Shown in pieces: positions 28,184-36,503 of a stretch of 64,000 nucleotides of DNA. Position 1 is the stretch's first letter. The number at the start of each line of letters is the position of its first letter. A program made the translations under genes and the position numbers. The notes under the pieces are model-generated. The model worked only from the letters and a program-made list of their open reading frames with translations, was not told where the DNA came from and did not search any database. Source of the DNA: Saccharopolyspora hirsuta (lineage in GTDB: Bacteria; Actinomycetota; Actinomycetes; Mycobacteriales; Pseudonocardiaceae). Where the stretch lies: assembly GCF_008630535.1 (NCBI RefSeq), contig NZ_VWPH01000008.1:248001-312000 (forward strand). The letters run 5' to 3'.

Positions 28184-30790
28184 ATGGGGGCAGGAGGCCT
28201 CTCGGGAGCGGAAGTCTCGTCCGCCGAGGTGTCGCTCCGCCGATCATTCGAGCAGCGCCAGGCCGTTTCGCTGGGCGATGACCAGGTCGTACGGGCATCG
28301 TTCATCGCTCAGCTCGTGGTCATGCCTCGCGAGGACGGGCGGGGGCAGGCTCTGGAGCTGATCGGTGCTCGAATCGTCGGTGACCTGGACTTGTCGGACT
28401 GCTCGGTGTCCGTGCCGATGGTCTTCCGAGGTTGTCGCTTCGAAGGAGATGTGCTGCTCGACGACGCCCGCACGTCGCGCATCCACATGGAGGACTGCGA
28501 GATCGGTTCCGTTCGGGCCGCTCGGCTCCGGTGCGAAGGACCGCTGTGGCTTCGCGGGCTCCAGAAGACCGGTCGCATCGATCTCGAAGACGCGCACATC
28601 GGGGGAGATCTGGACCTGGCGGGGAGCAGGGTCGGCAACGACGGAGTTGCCGTGAACCTGATGGCCGCGCAGGTCGATGGCGACCTGGTTGCGAAGAACG
28701 TCGATCTGCGCGGCACGTTCCACCTTCCCGGTGCGGTGGTGAGCGGACGCCTGCTGCTGGAACAGGCGAAGATCGCCAACGAGAGCGGTATCGCGGTCGA
28801 CGGCAAGTCGGCCGACGTGTCGTTGGGGATCGATGCCAGGTTGGCCAGGTTCACCGGGAAGCTCCAGTTCGCCGGCGCCCGTTTGGGCGGTGATCTGAAC
28901 CTGCAGGGAGCGCAGCACGACCGCCCCGGCGCCTGCGCGATCGACTTCAGCGGTGCCGAGGTCCGCGGCTCTGCTTTCCTGCGCGGGGGATTCTCCTGCC
29001 GAGGCGTTCTGGACTGCAGGCACGCCACGATCAGCGGTCAGCTTCGGCTGGACCGGTCGGCGGTCACCGATCCGCATCCTGGTTCGGGCGTCGCGATCGC
29101 CCTGGACTGGGCGGACATCGCTGGTGGGGTCGAGGCGACCGAACCCGTTGCGCTCGACGGTGCGATCAACCTGGTCGGCACGCGCGTGGGTGGTGTTTTC
29201 AGGATCCGCGGCGGGCAGTTGAACGGACGGGACGGGCGTGCGATCAACGCCGTCGCAGCTGCGTTCGGTGCCGGTTTCCGCTTGGAAGGCGCTTCCAGGC
29301 TCTCGAGCGAGATTCGCATGACGGCATGCACGATCAGCGGCGATGTGATGCTTGACGGGCTCGAAGGGACGTCCTTCCACCTCGCGAGCAGCACTGTCAG
29401 CGGCGTCGTGTCCATCTGCAGCGGAAAGCTGGTGGCCCCGGGCGGCACCGCATTGCACATCGCGACCAGTGAAATCTCCGGCGATCTGATGCTCACCGAC
29501 CTGGAGCTCCTGGGGGATGCCTGCCAGCCTGCCGAGGGCGCTGAAGCGCCGAGCTCCTCGGCGGATCTGCTCGTGTCGACCGCGCAACTCTCCGACACGA
29601 CTGTCCGCGGACGCCTCCACGCGGGATCGCTCCGCTGTTCGGGCGAGGTCCGGCTGGTCAACTTGGTGGTACCGCACGTCACGTTCCACGGCGCGGCGCT
29701 GAGGGCGCCGGGCGCGCTGGTGATCAGCGGTTCGAATCTGACGGTCGACACCCTGGTTCTCGCGGAGCTGTCGGCGGTCGGTGGCGTCGTGTTGTCGTCG
29801 TGCGAGATAGGGCACGTCCTGCGGGTCACGTCGGCCGTGATCACCGGTGGTTCGCGGAGGCTGGACCTGGAGGAAGTCGGTTCGTTCTCGCTCGACCTGA
29901 CCGGGACGAAGATCGGTCGGCAGCTGAACATGGCCGGGAGCTTCTTCGAGGACAAGGTCATCTTGGCGGATGCCGCGGTGGGCCAGGACGTGCGGCTCGA
30001 CGACGCACGGCTCGGTGGCCGGAACGGATGTGCGCTCGACGCCACTCGACTCGAGGCCAGCGTCCTCCGGTTGCTACCGGCAACGGCTCCGGGCGGGGCA
30101 GTGCGCTTGGCCAATGCGAACGTCGGCTTGTTGATCGATCGAGCGACCTCGTGGCCGCGGGAGCACGAGGTAGATCTGTCCGGATTCACGTACGGGCGCC
30201 TGTCCGCCGAGGTGACGTTGGCGGATCGCCTTTCGTGGTTGAAGCTCGCTACCCCACAGTTCGTACCAGGGCCTTACGAGCAGCTCGCGAACTGCCTGAC
30301 TGCGGCAGGGGACAAGGACGGGGCTCGGACGGTCCGCTTGGCCGCGGTCAGGCGCTCTTACCGAGATGTACCCCCAGGGTTGCGCGACACCCGATCGGTC
30401 CGCCGTCGGATCAGGTACGTGTTTCGGCGGGCTTGGGGGTGTCTGCAGGATTCAGTGCTCGGCTACGGCTACCGATCTGCGCGAGCTCTGGTGTTGTTCG
30501 TGGTCCTCTGGGTTGTCGGCGGCGCCGCCTTCGCCCTGGGCAGCGGACCTTGCCTTCGCGCGGGTGCACCTCAAGCGGGGCCGTGCCCCGTCAAGGCGGA
30601 CGAGCACCCGTCGTGGGACCCGTTCCTGTACGCCTTGGACCTGCTCATCCCACTTCTCGATCTCGGGCACGAGAAGGCGTGGGACGTTATCGGTCCGTCC
30701 AAGGCCGTCATGTGGGTGTTGATGGTTTCCGGGTGGGTGCTGGCCACCGCGATCATCGCGGCGGCCAGCAGGACCCTGCGCCGGAGTTGA
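28184..30790 (+). CDS. Large right-handed beta-helix protein with C-terminal membrane anchor (called 'membrane-associated oxidoreductase' in relatives)
   Basis: An 868-residue protein. Residues 40-690 are a long series of roughly 20-residue quasi-repeats of the form GDLxLxxAxI (for example GDLDLSDC, GGDLDLAGSRV, GGDLNLQGAQ), which predict a solenoid of the pentapeptide or bactofilin-like kind. About residues 690-760 form a helical linker, followed by two hydrophobic helices (around 765-785 and 840-860) separated by a Cys-containing loop and LDLLIPLLDLGHEKAWD. Streptomyces relatives are named membrane-associated oxidoreductase, but no redox cofactor motif is visible. I chose ATG 28184 with GGGGTGG six bases upstream; GTG 28178 is also in frame. 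Confidence 0.72.
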   Translation: MGAGGLSGAEVSSAEVSLRRSFEQRQAVSLGDDQVVRASFIAQLVVMPREDGRGQALELIGARIVGDLDLSDCSVSVPMVFRGCRFEGDVLLDDARTSRIHMEDCEIGSVRAARLRCEGPLWLRGLQKTGRIDLEDAHIGGDLDLAGSRVGNDGVAVNLMAAQVDGDLVAKNVDLRGTFHLPGAVVSGRLLLEQAKIANESGIAVDGKSADVSLGIDARLARFTGKLQFAGARLGGDLNLQGAQHDRPGACAIDFSGAEVRGSAFLRGGFSCRGVLDCRHATISGQLRLDRSAVTDPHPGSGVAIALDWADIAGGVEATEPVALDGAINLVGTRVGGVFRIRGGQLNGRDGRAINAVAAAFGAGFRLEGASRLSSEIRMTACTISGDVMLDGLEGTSFHLASSTVSGVVSICSGKLVAPGGTALHIATSEISGDLMLTDLELLGDACQPAEGAEAPSSSADLLVSTAQLSDTTVRGRLHAGSLRCSGEVRLVNLVVPHVTFHGAALRAPGALVISGSNLTVDTLVLAELSAVGGVVLSSCEIGHVLRVTSAVITGGSRRLDLEEVGSFSLDLTGTKIGRQLNMAGSFFEDKVILADAAVGQDVRLDDARLGGRNGCALDATRLEASVLRLLPATAPGGAVRLANANVGLLIDRATSWPREHEVDLSGFTYGRLSAEVTLADRLSWLKLATPQFVPGPYEQLANCLTAAGDKDGARTVRLAAVRRSYRDVPPGLRDTRSVRRRIRYVFRRAWGCLQDSVLGYGYRSARALVLFVVLWVVGGAAFALGSGPCLRAGAPQAGPCPVKADEHPSWDPFLYALDLLIPLLDLGHEKAWDVIGPSKAVMWVLMVSGWVLATAIIAAASRTLRRS

Positions 30791-30794
30791 GCGG

Positions 30795-33179
30795 TCACCC
30801 CGCTGCGCAGGGGGATGGCGGGGTTGCGTCCGGGGTTGTTGCCCAGTCGGTGGGGGTGTTGGAGAGGGTGTGGTGGATCGTGCCGCTCGTGCGGATGCTT
30901 TCCAGGTCGATCCACACCTGGTTCTTCGGGGTGTTGGCGACTCGGGCTTCGTCCACGTACTGGAGCTTCGCGCCGTCGGCTCCCGGGGCCGTGATGGTCA
31001 GCGGGGTTCCGCCGGGGAGCTGGACCACTGCTTCGGGGAATCTCGGGGCGTTCAGGATGAACTGGCCGGTTCCCGGTGTTGCGGGGTACAGGCCGAGGGC
31101 GCTGAAGACGTACCAGGCCGACATCGTGCCCAGGTCGTCGTTGCCGGTCACGCCGTCGGGGGCGTTGGTGAACAGGGTTTGCTGGGCGCGGACCACCGCT
31201 GAGGTCTTCGCCGGTCGGCCGATCAGCGAGTACATCCACGGGGCGTGCAGGTCCGGTTCGTTGTTCGGGTTGTAGCGGAACTGGCCGTAGTAGTCGTACG
31301 GGTCGATCACCCACTCCTCGCGGGCCGTGCGGGCCGGGTCCTGGAGGAGCTTGTCGTGGGCGAAGAACGTGTCCAGGCGCTTCTCCGCCTGCTCCGCACC
31401 TCCGACCGCGTCCAGCAGGCCGGGGACGTCCTGCTGGGTCAGCCACTGGTACTGCCAGGCCGTTCCCTCGTGGAAGCCCTTGTCGGAGATCGGTTCGTAG
31501 GGGTCGAACCAGGTTCCGTCGGCGTTCTTCGGGCGGGGGAACCCGGTGAAGCCGCGCTCCGGGTCGTGCACCGCCGGGTCCCAGACGTTGCGCCAGTTCC
31601 GGCCGCGTTCGGCCAGCTGCGCCGCGTCCTCGGTGCGTCCCAAGATCCGGGCCAGCAGGGACAGCGAGCAGTCGGCCAGCGCGTACTCCATGGTGGCCGA
31701 GCCGCCGTGCGCCGGGTCGACGTCCTGGCCCTTCTTCGGGAAGTCCGGGTCGTACTGCACGAAGCCCTGCGAGAGGTAGGAGTGGTTGCCCGCGCGGCCC
31801 TCGAACTGCGAGTCCGGTGGCGGGACCTCGTTGGCGTTGCGGCGCAACGCTTCGTAGGCCTGCTGCTCGCGGCCGTCCAGCGCGCCGAAGCGCCACAGGT
31901 CCACCAGGAACGGAGTCACCGGGTCGCCGGTCATGGTGTTCGTCTCGAAGTTCGCGTACGCCCAGCGCGGCAGCCAGCCGCCCTGCTCGTCGATCGCCAG
32001 CACGCTGCGCGCGATGTCCCGGGCGCGGTCCGGGGCCAGCAGCGCGAGGAGCTGGTTCTGCGTCCGGTAGGTGTCCCACAGCGAGAAGAACTGGTAGTAC
32101 GTCCAGTCGTCGGCGCGGTGGATCGCGTCGTCGAAGCCGCGGTAGCGGCCGTCGGCGTCGGTGGCGGTCGACGGTTGCAGCAGGACGTGGTACAGCGAGG
32201 TGTAGAAGACCGCTGTGTCGTCGGGGGTTCCGCCCCGCACCCGGATCCGGTCGAGCTCGCGGCGCCAGCGGTCCTGGGTCTGCCCGCGGATCTGCTCGAA
32301 GTCCCGGGAACCTTCGGCCGCCAGGTTCGCGTCCGCGCCCGCGGCGTCCACATAGGATATCGAGGTGGTCGCGGTGACCTGGTCGTCGGCGAAGGTCAGC
32401 CACGCGCCGCGCAGGCCTTCGCCGCCGGAGACCGAGCGGCGGTCGAAGCGACCTCCGTCGGGCTGCCAGGTGCCGAAGGACTCGACGGGCTTGTCGAAGC
32501 GGGTGGTGAACCAGAGCGTGTAGTCCCGGCCGCCGCAGAAGCCCTTGCTGCGCACCCAACCCCGGACCGTCCGCTCGTCCACCACGTCCAGCCCGCTGGC
32601 CTTGACCGGGTTGCGCTCGTTGGCCTGCCCGACGTTGAGGAAGACGTGCGCCGGGCCGTTCTCGAAGGTGTATCGCTCGACGCCGACGCGCGTGTCGGCC
32701 GTCGCCTCCACGTCGATGCCGCCGTAGTCGGTCAGGCGGGTCCGGTAGTAGCCCGCTTCGCCGACCTCGCCGTCGTGGGTGTACGCGGCCGCGTACTGGT
32801 CCTGGTCGAAGGTGGACGGCGCGTTGATGTCGAAGTCGTGGCCCGGCCCGGCGCCGATGCTGCCGGTGGTGGGCAGGGTCGAGACCAGCCCGCCCTGCTC
32901 CCAGCAGCCCGCGCCGGAGAGGAAGAAGTGCCCGAAGCCCTTGATCCGGGTGTCGTCGTAGCGCCATCCCGCGTAGTGCGTGCCGATCGGGCTGACCTGG
33001 GTCATGCCGAACGGTGCGGAGGCGCCGGGGAACGTGTTGCCCTCGTCCTTGGTGCCGATGAAGGTGTTCACCGCCCGGACCGGGTCGGCGGGGTGCGCGG
33101 TGGCGGGTAGTTGGGTGGCGGTCAGCGCGGTCAACAGCAGCGCTGCGGTGGTCGCGAGCCGACGGCGGTGTCCTGGCAC
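30795..33179 (-). CDS. Secreted GH92 alpha-1,2-mannosidase
   Basis: A 794-residue glycoside hydrolase of family 92, calcium-dependent exo-alpha-mannosidases. An N-terminal signal peptide (RRRLATTAALLLTALTATQLPATAHP) predicts export. Family motifs are GASAPFGMTQVSP, GFGHFFLSGAGCW, SLWDTYRTQNQLLALL, GTAWQYQW and the catalytic GNDDLGTMSAWYVF. The GTG at 33177-33179 has GGGAGGG just upstream and is preferred over a GTG four codons earlier. A perfect LacI-type operator lies 16 bases upstream. It converges with the beta-helix gene, leaving four bases between stops. Likely role: harvesting mannose from mannoproteins or mannans. Confidence 0.93.
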   Translation of the reverse strand: MPGHRRRLATTAALLLTALTATQLPATAHPADPVRAVNTFIGTKDEGNTFPGASAPFGMTQVSPIGTHYAGWRYDDTRIKGFGHFFLSGAGCWEQGGLVSTLPTTGSIGAGPGHDFDINAPSTFDQDQYAAAYTHDGEVGEAGYYRTRLTDYGGIDVEATADTRVGVERYTFENGPAHVFLNVGQANERNPVKASGLDVVDERTVRGWVRSKGFCGGRDYTLWFTTRFDKPVESFGTWQPDGGRFDRRSVSGGEGLRGAWLTFADDQVTATTSISYVDAAGADANLAAEGSRDFEQIRGQTQDRWRRELDRIRVRGGTPDDTAVFYTSLYHVLLQPSTATDADGRYRGFDDAIHRADDWTYYQFFSLWDTYRTQNQLLALLAPDRARDIARSVLAIDEQGGWLPRWAYANFETNTMTGDPVTPFLVDLWRFGALDGREQQAYEALRRNANEVPPPDSQFEGRAGNHSYLSQGFVQYDPDFPKKGQDVDPAHGGSATMEYALADCSLSLLARILGRTEDAAQLAERGRNWRNVWDPAVHDPERGFTGFPRPKNADGTWFDPYEPISDKGFHEGTAWQYQWLTQQDVPGLLDAVGGAEQAEKRLDTFFAHDKLLQDPARTAREEWVIDPYDYYGQFRYNPNNEPDLHAPWMYSLIGRPAKTSAVVRAQQTLFTNAPDGVTGNDDLGTMSAWYVFSALGLYPATPGTGQFILNAPRFPEAVVQLPGGTPLTITAPGADGAKLQYVDEARVANTPKNQVWIDLESIRTSGTIHHTLSNTPTDWATTPDATPPSPCAAG

Positions 33180-33194
33180 GTGCCCTCCCACGGC

Positions 33195-33212
33195 TTTGAC
33201 AACGTTGTCAAA
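33195..33212. promoter_or_regulatory. LacI-type operator upstream of the GH92 gene
   Basis: The perfect 18-bp palindrome TTTGACAACGTTGTCAAA has the central CG and TGACA/TGTCA half-sites typical of LacI-family repressors in actinobacteria. It sits 16 bases before the GH92 start. No LacI gene is within the window, so the repressor acts in trans. Confidence 0.8.
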
Positions 33213-33275
33213 ACTGGTTCGACCACCAGCCTAGGGCGAGCGCGGTGGGCCGCGGCAATCGTCCGCGTGAGTGAT

Positions 33276-33290
33276 CCTCCCGGCGGGAGG
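33276..33290 (-). terminator. Short hairpin after the EAL-GGDEF gene
   Basis: A 6-bp GC stem (33276-33281 with 33285-33290) with a 3-base loop, directly after the stop of the gene on the minus strand. Confidence 0.45.
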
Positions 33291-33291
33291 C

Positions 33292-35022
33292 TCATGACCT
33301 GGGCGGATGCTCCTGGGGCGGGGAGGCCTGCTTGCCGCGCAGCACCTCGATGCGGTCCGAACCGGGGCGCGACATCACCCAGCTCGACCCGGTCAGCGAT
33401 TTGGCGTGCTTCTTCAGCGGAGCCAGCCTGCTGGAGACCTCGTCGTAGCCCTCGACCGTGCTCGGGGTGCACACCAGGGTCGCCAGCGACAGGCTCACCG
33501 CCACCCCGCCCGCCGAGCGCTCCGGGCCGAGCACCAGCTCGGCCAGCGCCACCAGGTCGTCGAGGTCGGCCACCAGCAGGAAGTCGTCCCCGCCGACGTG
33601 CCCGACCTGCACCGAGCTCAGCGAGGTGGCCGCATCGGTCAGGCTGCGGCCGATGGCGCGGATCAGGTCGTCGCCCGCGGAGAAACCGGCCGTGTCGTTG
33701 ACCGTCTTGAAGCCGTCGATGTCCAGCCAGCTCACCGCGAAGACCTCGTCGGCGGCGATGCGGCGGGTGACGTCGCGGGCGATCGCGTCGCTGCCCGGCA
33801 GCCGGGTCAGCGGGTTCAGCGCCGCGGCCTCCTCCACCTTCAGCTCCGCCATGCCGCGGATCAGGTCCCCGGCGCGCACCGCGCCCAGGCACCGGCCCGA
33901 CTCGTCGACCACGATCGCGTCGTCGTACATCCGGTACTGGTCGGAGCGGGTCACCAGGCTCAGCGCTTCCATCGCGGTGGTCGCGGTGGTCACCACCCGC
34001 GGTTCGTCGGCCAGCCGCGACGCGGGCCGCTTGGCGTGCAGGGCGTGCCCGTACGGGCCGGTCACCGCGAGCAGGAACCGGTTGCGGTCGATGGTCCACT
34101 GCGGCCGGTTCTCCTCGTCGACCAGCACCACGCCGCTGATCTCCGGGTGGTCGGCCAGCACCCCGCGCACCTTGTCCGCGGTGACGTCGGTGGGCAGGAT
34201 CGTCGCCGGGGACAGGAACTCGGTCACCCGCGGACCGCTGGCCAGCGAGCTGATCGGCGGACCGTGCGGGTCGGTCACCTCCGCCGCCACGCCGGGCACG
34301 CTGCTGGCCGTCGGGGGCCGCCGCGCCGCGGGGGCCAGCAGGTTGCCCTGCACCAGGCGGACCCCGTTGCGGCGCAGCGTGGTCAGCTGGCGCTCGTTCT
34401 CCACGCCCTCGGCGACCAGCTGGCTGTCGGTGGCCTCGCACAGGTGCCGCACCGACTCGACCACCGCCACCCGCGCCGGGCTCTCCGGCAGCTGCTGTAC
34501 GACCGCGCGGTCCAGCTTGACCACGGCCGGGCCGATGTCGGCGATCAGCGCCAGCGGCACGTCGCCCTCGCCGACGCCGTCCAGCGCGATCTGGAACCCG
34601 TCGGCGCGCAGCTTGTCCACCCCGACCAGCAGGTCGTCGGTGTTCAGCCGGGCGAACGGCGGCCCGATCTCCAGCGTCACCTCCTGCTCGCGGCGGCCGA
34701 TCTCGCGCAGCCGCTCGCGCACCAGGTCCAGCCGCTGCAGGTCGTGGGTGACGGTGCCGCCGAAGATGTTGATGTGCAGGGGCAGCAGGGATTCGTGCTC
34801 GGCGGCAGCGCTCAGCGCCGCGGTGGCCAGCTCGACGTCCAGCTCGGTGAGCCGCCGCTGCCGAGCGGCCTCGCGGAACAGTTCCTGGACGTGCGTCCCA
34901 ACCGGTCGGGCCAGCGCCTCGATGGCGACGATGGCCCCGGTCTTGATGTTGATCAACGGCTGGAACGCGAAGCGCACCTCGTCAACCAGCGCTAGCACGG
35001 AGTCGATGTTGCCCGCACTCAT
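33292..35022 (-). CDS. EAL-CBS-GGDEF cyclic-di-GMP-type signalling protein with altered catalytic motifs
   Basis: A 576-residue cytosolic protein. Residues 10-235 are an EAL domain (IEALARP, HINIFGG, VKLDRAVV, AEGVENE). The metal-binding DDFGTG loop reads DGVGEG, losing one aspartate. Residues about 255-395 look like paired CBS domains. Residues 400-560 are a GGDEF domain whose signature reads GGDDF, with WLDIDGFKTVND intact and no upstream RxxD inhibitory site. The order EAL first, GGDEF last is the reverse of the common layout. It may be a binding or one-way enzyme rather than a balanced bifunctional one. Start ATG 35020-35022 has GGAG upstream. Confidence 0.86.
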   Translation of the reverse strand: MSAGNIDSVLALVDEVRFAFQPLINIKTGAIVAIEALARPVGTHVQELFREAARQRRLTELDVELATAALSAAAEHESLLPLHINIFGGTVTHDLQRLDLVRERLREIGRREQEVTLEIGPPFARLNTDDLLVGVDKLRADGFQIALDGVGEGDVPLALIADIGPAVVKLDRAVVQQLPESPARVAVVESVRHLCEATDSQLVAEGVENERQLTTLRRNGVRLVQGNLLAPAARRPPTASSVPGVAAEVTDPHGPPISSLASGPRVTEFLSPATILPTDVTADKVRGVLADHPEISGVVLVDEENRPQWTIDRNRFLLAVTGPYGHALHAKRPASRLADEPRVVTTATTAMEALSLVTRSDQYRMYDDAIVVDESGRCLGAVRAGDLIRGMAELKVEEAAALNPLTRLPGSDAIARDVTRRIAADEVFAVSWLDIDGFKTVNDTAGFSAGDDLIRAIGRSLTDAATSLSSVQVGHVGGDDFLLVADLDDLVALAELVLGPERSAGGVAVSLSLATLVCTPSTVEGYDEVSSRLAPLKKHAKSLTGSSWVMSRPGSDRIEVLRGKQASPPQEHPPRS

Positions 35023-35224
35023 GCTGCTCCATCGACGGTGTTCACGACCTGTTCACCGACATCTCAGTTCCTCCTCCTCGATGGAGGACCGCCTCTCCCC
35101 GCCGACCAACTTAGCGTGCTTGACCAGCACCTAACACGGGTTCGCCGCGGTGGGTGGCGGTTGACACAACGATTCGCAGCGCGTCAGCCACGTTACGTGT
35201 CCGGTCGGCTGGGTATGCCCGGTT

Positions 35225-36427
35225 TCAGCTGCCGCCGAGCCCGTGCCGGGCCAGCGGGTGGCCGACGGACAAACCGCCCAGCACCAGCCGTCGGCGGATG
35301 CGCCACGGCGCGATCGCGAACAGGGCGGACATCGCCGCCGCGGTGCCGGCCGGATCGCTCTCGGGGGACAGGAACGCCGCGCGGTGATCGGCGTCGAGCT
35401 GGAAGAACAGCTCGAAGAACTCCGGCACGTGCTCGGGTGGCAGCGACAGCAGCGCTCGCAGCGCCCGGTGCCGCAGCACGTGCCCGGACACCGCGCGCGG
35501 CGGCCACAGGATCGACCACCCGGCGCGGGCCGCGACCGCCGGTCCGGACGGCAGCGCCGCGCTGATCGCCGCCGCCAGCCACGGCGCGCGCTGCAGGGAC
35601 GCGGCGACGCTGAACCCGCTCGCCGGGTGCACGAAACCGGCGGCCGCGCCGAACGGGATCACCCGTCCCGGCCGGGGGAGCGGGTCGTCCACCGGGAACC
35701 GCACCCGCTCCTCGGCGAGCCGCTCGGACTCGGTCACCCCGGCCGCGGTGAGCCGCCCCGCGAGCCGCCTGCGCAGCAGGGCCAGCGGGAGCGCGGGGCG
35801 CCGCGCCAGCGAGGTCTCCTCCAGCAGCACCCGGTCGTGGCCGACGTGCACCGCGTAGAGGAAGGTCGGCCAGCCGCCGCGCGTCTGCGGAGCCGGTCGC
35901 CAGTCCATGAACACCCCCGAGCCCGGGCCGCAGAACGGCTCGGCCGCGGCGGCGCTGACCACCCAGCCGACCGCGCTCTGCTGTGCGGAGGTGTGCGCCG
36001 GGCGGCCGCCGGAGAGCGCCCGCGCCGCGCCGGTCGCGTCGACCACGACCGCCGCGGCGATCCGCCTGCCGTCCTTGAGCAGCACGGTCGACCCGGTGGG
36101 TCCGTGCTCGGCGGCCTGCGCGCGCCCGGTGATCTCCACGACGTCGTGCCGCCAGAGGTGCTTCCACAGCGCGGTGTTGTCCAGGACCGCGTACGGCCGG
36201 GCCCACTCGCGCGGGTGCGTGCCGTGCAGGGCCATCCGGTCCACGACCGAGGTCAGCGCTGTGTCGGGGACGGCCGCTGGCAGCTCGTCGCGCCAGGTCC
36301 CGTAGGTGTGCGGCCAGACGCGGCGCGGTGCCGGGTCGACCAGCACCACCTCCAGCCCGGTGTCGCTGCAGGCCGCCGCCGCGGCCCGTCCCGCCGGGCC
36401 GCCGCCGACCACCACGACATCTGCCAC
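35225..36427 (-). CDS. Lycopene cyclase family FAD protein (plant CrtL type)
   Basis: A 400-residue FAD-binding protein with the dinucleotide motif VVVVGGGPAGRAAAAA at the N-terminus and WPHTYGTWRDELP soon after, the conserved segment of CrtL/CrtY lycopene cyclases. VIPFGAAAGFVHPASGFSV in the C-terminal half is also typical. Lycopene cyclases convert linear lycopene to ringed carotenoids without net redox change. No other carotenoid genes are nearby, so it may serve a pathway encoded elsewhere or have another isoprenoid substrate. The start is GTG 36425-36427; no ribosome site was obvious. It is divergent from dgt. Confidence 0.78.
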   Translation of the reverse strand: MADVVVVGGGPAGRAAAAACSDTGLEVVLVDPAPRRVWPHTYGTWRDELPAAVPDTALTSVVDRMALHGTHPREWARPYAVLDNTALWKHLWRHDVVEITGRAQAAEHGPTGSTVLLKDGRRIAAAVVVDATGAARALSGGRPAHTSAQQSAVGWVVSAAAAEPFCGPGSGVFMDWRPAPQTRGGWPTFLYAVHVGHDRVLLEETSLARRPALPLALLRRRLAGRLTAAGVTESERLAEERVRFPVDDPLPRPGRVIPFGAAAGFVHPASGFSVAASLQRAPWLAAAISAALPSGPAVAARAGWSILWPPRAVSGHVLRHRALRALLSLPPEHVPEFFELFFQLDADHRAAFLSPESDPAGTAAAMSALFAIAPWRIRRRLVLGGLSVGHPLARHGLGGS

Positions 36428-36491
36428 GTACGAATCAGATCACGTCCCGCGGTGGCCCCGCCGCCAGGGCCGCCGGTCGGAATCAATCGAC

Positions 36492-36497
36492 TAACGT
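36492..36497 (+). promoter_or_regulatory. Probable -10 box (TAACGT) of leaderless dgt
   Basis: TAACGT lies 6 bases before ATG 36504. A GTG at 36498 is in frame but abuts the box, which supports the ATG. Confidence 0.45.
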
Positions 36498-36503
36498 GTG
36501 GCC

